A stretch of DNA of 8,556 nt from Candidatus Atribacter fermentans (GTDB lineage Bacteria; Atribacterota; Atribacteria; Atribacterales; Atribacteraceae), in assembly GCA_012517485.1 (NCBI GenBank), contig JAAYUT010000319.1, forward strand, positions 1 through 8,556, in the 5' to 3' direction. Shown here piece after piece: positions 5,414-8,556 of the stretch. Each line of letters begins with the position of its first letter. Position 1 is the first letter of the stretch. Below the pieces are notes generated by a model. The model ran no database searches. It was not told where the DNA came from and saw only the letters and a list, made by a program, of their open reading frames with translations. Made by a program: the position numbers and the translations under genes.

Positions 5414-7833
5414 TATTCAACCAGCGCAAAAGAAGAAATTAAATCACCTTCGTGCAACCGCACCAGAGTTACTCCTCGGGTTGCACGCCCTTGAACTGAA
5501 ACTTCATTGGAATTGATTCGAATGAGGGCGCCATTCTGCGAAGATATTAATATCTCTTCTTGGCCAGAAACCAGTTGAACACCAATAACTTCGTTTTCTG
5601 GTTGGTTGAACTTCATTAAAATAATTCCCTTTCCACCCCTATGATGTATTGGAAAATTCAACATTTTCACCCGTTTTCCCATACCCTTCGAGGAGATGAT
5701 TAAAAGATCTAAATTAGGGTTGAGAGTTGAAGCACCAACAACCCGATCCTTTTCTCGGAGAGTAATGCCCTTTATCCCTCGACTGGCTCTCCCCATTGAG
5801 CGAACTTCTTCTTCAGAAAAGGAGATTCCATAACCCTTCGCAGTGGCAATTAAAACCCTTTCCTGTCCATTCGTAACAAACACAACCGAGAGCTCATCAC
5901 CATCGTCGAGATTAATTGCTCTTATTCCTCGTCTTGTAATAGAGACGAACTCAAGCAGGTCGCTTTTTTTAACAATACCACGTTTCGTAACAAAAAATAG
6001 GTATTTTCCTTCTCCAAAATCCTTAAGAGGTATCATTTTAATTACTTGTTCCCGGTCTTCGAGTTGAAGTAGGTTTACCAGATGGATTCCTTTAGCTTGA
6101 CGTTGCATTTCAGCAAGTTGATAGGCTGGAAGCTGAAATACCCGGCCTCGACTGGTAAAAAACAAAATTTTATGAAGAGTGGTTGTTACTGCAATTTGAC
6201 TAACCAAATCTTCTTCTTTGGTAGTAATACCGGTTACCCCGCGTCCACCGCGTCCTTGGCGACGATAAGAAGAAAGTTGAACCCTTTTAACATAACCATC
6301 CCGAGTGAGTGTAATAACAATATCTTCTTCGGCTATAAGATCGGTTAAATCAAGAGGCTCCGCTTCTTCAACAATGCGGGTTCGTCGAGCATCACCAAAT
6401 CTTCTCTTGACTTCTAAAAGCTCTTTTTTCATTAAGTTTAAAAGGCTCTTTTCATGGGTTAATATATCCTTTAGAAAAGCAATTCTTTTCTCTAATTCCT
6501 TATATTCTTCTTGAATCTTTTCTCTTTCCAGGGCAACCAGTCTCTGGAGTCGCATTTCTAAAATGGCCTGTGCTTGAGGATCAGAAAATTGGAATTGCTG
6601 CATTAAGCGATCTTTTGCTTCGTTAACATTTTGAGATGATCGAATTGCATGAATTACGTCATCTATCATATCTAATGCTCGAAGAAAGCCCTCTAAAATA
6701 TGAATTCTTTCTTCAGCATTTTTTAATTCAAACTTACTACGCCGGATCACAACTTCTTTTCGGTAATCGATGAAATGGCGAAGTACATCAGGAACTCCCA
6801 TTACTTCCGGTCTTCCATTAATAAGTGCTAAAAGAATAACACCAAAGGTAGTTTGGAGTGCGGTGTGACGATAAAGATAGTTCAGAACAAAATTAGGATT
6901 CGAGGCGTTTTTTTTCAGTTCCAGAACCACCCTAATTCCTTCTCGATCTGACTCATCACGTACCTCACTCACATCAGGAATTTTTTTGTCCATGATGAGT
7001 CGGGCAATCTCTTCAACCAATGAAGCTTTGTTAACTTGATAAGGAACTTCACGAATAATGATGGCTTTTCTTTGTCGGTCTAAATCTTCGATTCGGGCAT
7101 CGCCCCTCAAGATTAATTTTCCCCGACCTTCTCGAAAATAATCATGAATGCCATCGGTTCCGACTATTAATCCATAAGTGGGAAAATCTGGCCCTGGAAT
7201 ATATTCTAACAGCTCCTTCCAAGTAGATTGAGGGTGATCAATAAGATATATGGTCGCATCGATTATTTCTGAAAGGTTATGAGGAGGAATATTTGTAGCC
7301 ATTCCAACTGCGATGCCAGTTGCACCATTCGTTAAAAGTTGAGGAAAGTTTGCCGGCAAAACTAAGGGTTCTTGCATTGATTCGTCAAAATTTGGTATAT
7401 AATCAACGGTGTTTTTTTCGATATCCAACAACATTTCTTCAGCGATTTGGCTCAATCTTACTTCTGTATATCTCATGGCCGCTGGTGGATCTCCATCAAT
7501 CGACCCAAAATTTCCATGCCCATCAATCAACGAATAACGATATGTAAAAGGTTGAGCCATCCGAACCAAGGTATCATAGATTGCCATATCGCCATGAGGA
7601 TGGTATTTACCCAAAACATCGCCAACCACGCGTGCACTTTTTTTGTAGGGTAAATTATGCCGAATGCCCATTTCGTTCATTGCGAAAAGTATTCTCCGTT
7701 GAACAGGTTTTAAACCATCTCGAGCATCAGGCAATGCACGTCCAACAATAACACTCATAGCATAATTTAAATAAGCGTCTTTCATTTCATCTTTCACATC
7801 AACAGGAATAATATTTCCTTTTTCTTCAGGCAT
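5413..7833 (-). CDS. gyrA: DNA gyrase subunit A
   Basis: GyrA is the DNA-cleaving and wrapping subunit of gyrase, which introduces negative supercoils with GyrB and ATP. The 806-residue protein is complete. The N-terminal breakage-reunion core has GRALPDARDGLKPVQRR (31-47), KYHPHGDMAIYDT (76-88) and AAMRYTE (118-124) with catalytic Tyr122; ATGIAVGMATNIPPHN (171-186) includes Ile174. These numbers coincide with E. coli. A coiled-coil segment spans about 428-475. The C-terminal domain shows six beta-pinwheel repeats, about 502-549, 551-601, 609-653, 656-704, 708-755 and 757-804. The GyrA box in the first is QGRGGRG (526-532) rather than QRRGGKG. There is no acidic C-terminal tail, so it is shorter than the E. 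coli protein. Residue 83 is Met. AGGAGG lies 6 nt before the ATG, and gyrB ends 30 bp upstream. ParC is unlikely, given the box and the gyrB partner. Confidence 0.98.
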   Translation of the reverse strand: MPEEKGNIIPVDVKDEMKDAYLNYAMSVIVGRALPDARDGLKPVQRRILFAMNEMGIRHNLPYKKSARVVGDVLGKYHPHGDMAIYDTLVRMAQPFTYRYSLIDGHGNFGSIDGDPPAAMRYTEVRLSQIAEEMLLDIEKNTVDYIPNFDESMQEPLVLPANFPQLLTNGATGIAVGMATNIPPHNLSEIIDATIYLIDHPQSTWKELLEYIPGPDFPTYGLIVGTDGIHDYFREGRGKLILRGDARIEDLDRQRKAIIIREVPYQVNKASLVEEIARLIMDKKIPDVSEVRDESDREGIRVVLELKKNASNPNFVLNYLYRHTALQTTFGVILLALINGRPEVMGVPDVLRHFIDYRKEVVIRRSKFELKNAEERIHILEGFLRALDMIDDVIHAIRSSQNVNEAKDRLMQQFQFSDPQAQAILEMRLQRLVALEREKIQEEYKELEKRIAFLKDILTHEKSLLNLMKKELLEVKRRFGDARRTRIVEEAEPLDLTDLIAEEDIVITLTRDGYVKRVQLSSYRRQGRGGRGVTGITTKEEDLVSQIAVTTTLHKILFFTSRGRVFQLPAYQLAEMQRQAKGIHLVNLLQLEDREQVIKMIPLKDFGEGKYLFFVTKRGIVKKSDLLEFVSITRRGIRAINLDDGDELSVVFVTNGQERVLIATAKGYGISFSEEEVRSMGRASRGIKGITLREKDRVVGASTLNPNLDLLIISSKGMGKRVKMLNFPIHHRGGKGIILMKFNQPENEVIGVQLVSGQEEILISSQNGALIRINSNEVSVQGRATRGVTLVRLHEGDLISSFALVE

Positions 7834-7839
7834 TGAATT

Positions 7840-7845
7840 CCTCCT
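7840..7845 (-). promoter_or_regulatory. Ribosome binding site for gyrA
   Basis: A perfect AGGAGG on the minus strand lies 6 nt before the gyrA ATG at 7833, within the 30-bp gyrB-gyrA spacer. It is the strongest ribosome binding site in the window. It contrasts with the absence of one before cobD, the next gene. Confidence 0.8.
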
Positions 7846-7863
7846 AAAAACCTCTTTGACTAA

Positions 7864-8556
7864 TTATATATCGATATTAACAACTTCATGAGCATGTTCA
7901 CGGATAAACTCCCGTCGCGGATCAACAGCATCTCCCATTAAAACACTAAATATTTCTTCGGCCTCAATAGCATCCTCAATAGAAACGAGCTTGAGGGTTC
8001 GTGTTTTGGGGTCCATCGCCGTCTCCCAGAGCTGTTCGGGATTCATTTCTCCTAAACCTTTGTAGCGTTGTATAGTATATTTTTTATTTTTATAGCTTTT
8101 TAAGATTTTTTCCAATTCATTATCACTATAAGCATAGGCGTCCTTCTTGCCGTCTCTTATTCGATAGAGAGGTGGAAGGGCAATATAAATTTTTTCGTTT
8201 TCTATGAGTGGTTTCATATATCTATAAAAGAAGGTTAACAATAAAGTTCGGATATGTGCGCCATCCACGTCTGCATCAGTCATAATTATTACCTTGTAAT
8301 AACGCAATTTATCGATAACAAAATCAAATCCGATTCCGCATCCTAAGGCAGCAACAATATTACGGATTTCTGCATTGGAAAGAATTTTATGAAGGTTTGC
8401 TTTCTCAACGTTCAGTATCTTCCCACGTAATGGCAGAATCGCTTGAAAACGCCGGTCTCTCCCCTGTTTTGCCGAACCTCCAGCCGAATCTCCCTCGACT
8501 ATAAATAACTCTGATTCTTCTGGATCCCGACTTGAACAATCCGCTAATTTGCCTGG
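7864..8556 (-). CDS. gyrB: DNA gyrase subunit B, partial (N-terminus beyond the window)
   Basis: GyrB is the ATPase subunit of gyrase and also gives the TOPRIM metal site for DNA cleavage. The frame is open from the right edge to the stop at 7864, giving the last 230 residues. It does not start at the TTG at 8307, since conserved sequence continues upstream of it. Visible blocks, counted from the edge, are PGKLADCSS (1-9), the TOPRIM glutamate motif EGDSAGGSAKQG (about 21-32), QAILPLRGKILNVEKA (about 38-53), ALGCGIG (about 71-77), MTDADVDGAHIRTLL (about 92-106) with the metal-binding DxD pair, and the C-terminal QRYKGLGEMNPEQLWETAM. The ATPase and transducer domains are missing because the window ends. 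The C-terminus lacks the insertion seen in E. coli GyrB. A complete gyrA follows after 30 bp. ParE is an alternative on motifs alone, but adjacency to a GyrA with a GyrA-box-like motif favours GyrB. Confidence 0.96.
   Translation of the reverse strand, partial: PGKLADCSSRDPEESELFIVEGDSAGGSAKQGRDRRFQAILPLRGKILNVEKANLHKILSNAEIRNIVAALGCGIGFDFVIDKLRYYKVIIMTDADVDGAHIRTLLLTFFYRYMKPLIENEKIYIALPPLYRIRDGKKDAYAYSDNELEKILKSYKNKKYTIQRYKGLGEMNPEQLWETAMDPKTRTLKLVSIEDAIEAEEIFSVLMGDAVDPRREFIREHAHEVVNIDI

Noticed and set aside
5413..7833. ParC (topoisomerase IV subunit A) instead of GyrA
   Set aside because: A GyrA-box-like motif, six pinwheel repeats and direct linkage to gyrB favour GyrA.
7864..8307. A short gyrB-like gene starting at TTG 8307
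   Set aside because: Conserved GyrB sequence (the EGDSAGG and ALGCGIG blocks) continues in the same frame up to the window edge. This is one partial gyrB rather than a small separate gene.

Overview
This window is one compact, minus-strand gene block from an AT-rich bacterium (about 40% GC, estimated by eye). Read in the direction of transcription from the right edge, it holds the C-terminal part of gyrB (cut by the window end), a complete gyrA, six cobalamin (vitamin B12) genes, and, after a gap of about 145 bp, the N-terminal half of a multi-pass membrane protein of the UPF0104/YbhN flippase-like family, cut by the left edge.

The gene order is gyrB - gyrA - cobD - cobU - cobS - pduX-like - cobC - cbiB - [gap] - UPF0104. 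From gyrB to cbiB the genes are 30 bp apart, 8 bp apart, or overlapping (TAATG, TAGTG, ATGA and a 17-23 nt overlap). No terminator or promoter can be placed between gyrase and the B12 genes, so the sequence supports a single transcript of at least eight genes. The operon promoter, and any cobalamin riboswitch, would lie outside the window beyond gyrB.

The B12 genes form a coherent sub-pathway. The PduX-like GHMP kinase would phosphorylate L-threonine. CobD would decarboxylate L-threonine phosphate to (R)-1-aminopropan-2-ol phosphate. CbiB would attach that to adenosylcobyric acid. CobU would activate the product to AdoCbi-GDP, CobS would join it to alpha-ribazole phosphate, and CobC would remove the phosphate from the lower-ligand nucleotide or from cobalamin phosphate. 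CobT (activation of the lower-ligand base) and all corrin-ring genes are absent here. This is a nucleotide-loop and linker module rather than a whole pathway.

The organism cannot be named with confidence. The composition, the strong purine-rich ribosome binding sites, the GyrA without an acidic C-terminal tail, and the PduX/CobD pairing fit an anaerobic low-GC bacterium, possibly an uncultured lineage. This is inference only. I see no tRNA, rRNA, CRISPR, insertion sequence or prophage signal. The most notable observations are the translational linkage of gyrA to a B12 gene, a natural Met at the GyrA quinolone position 83, and a changed GyrA box.
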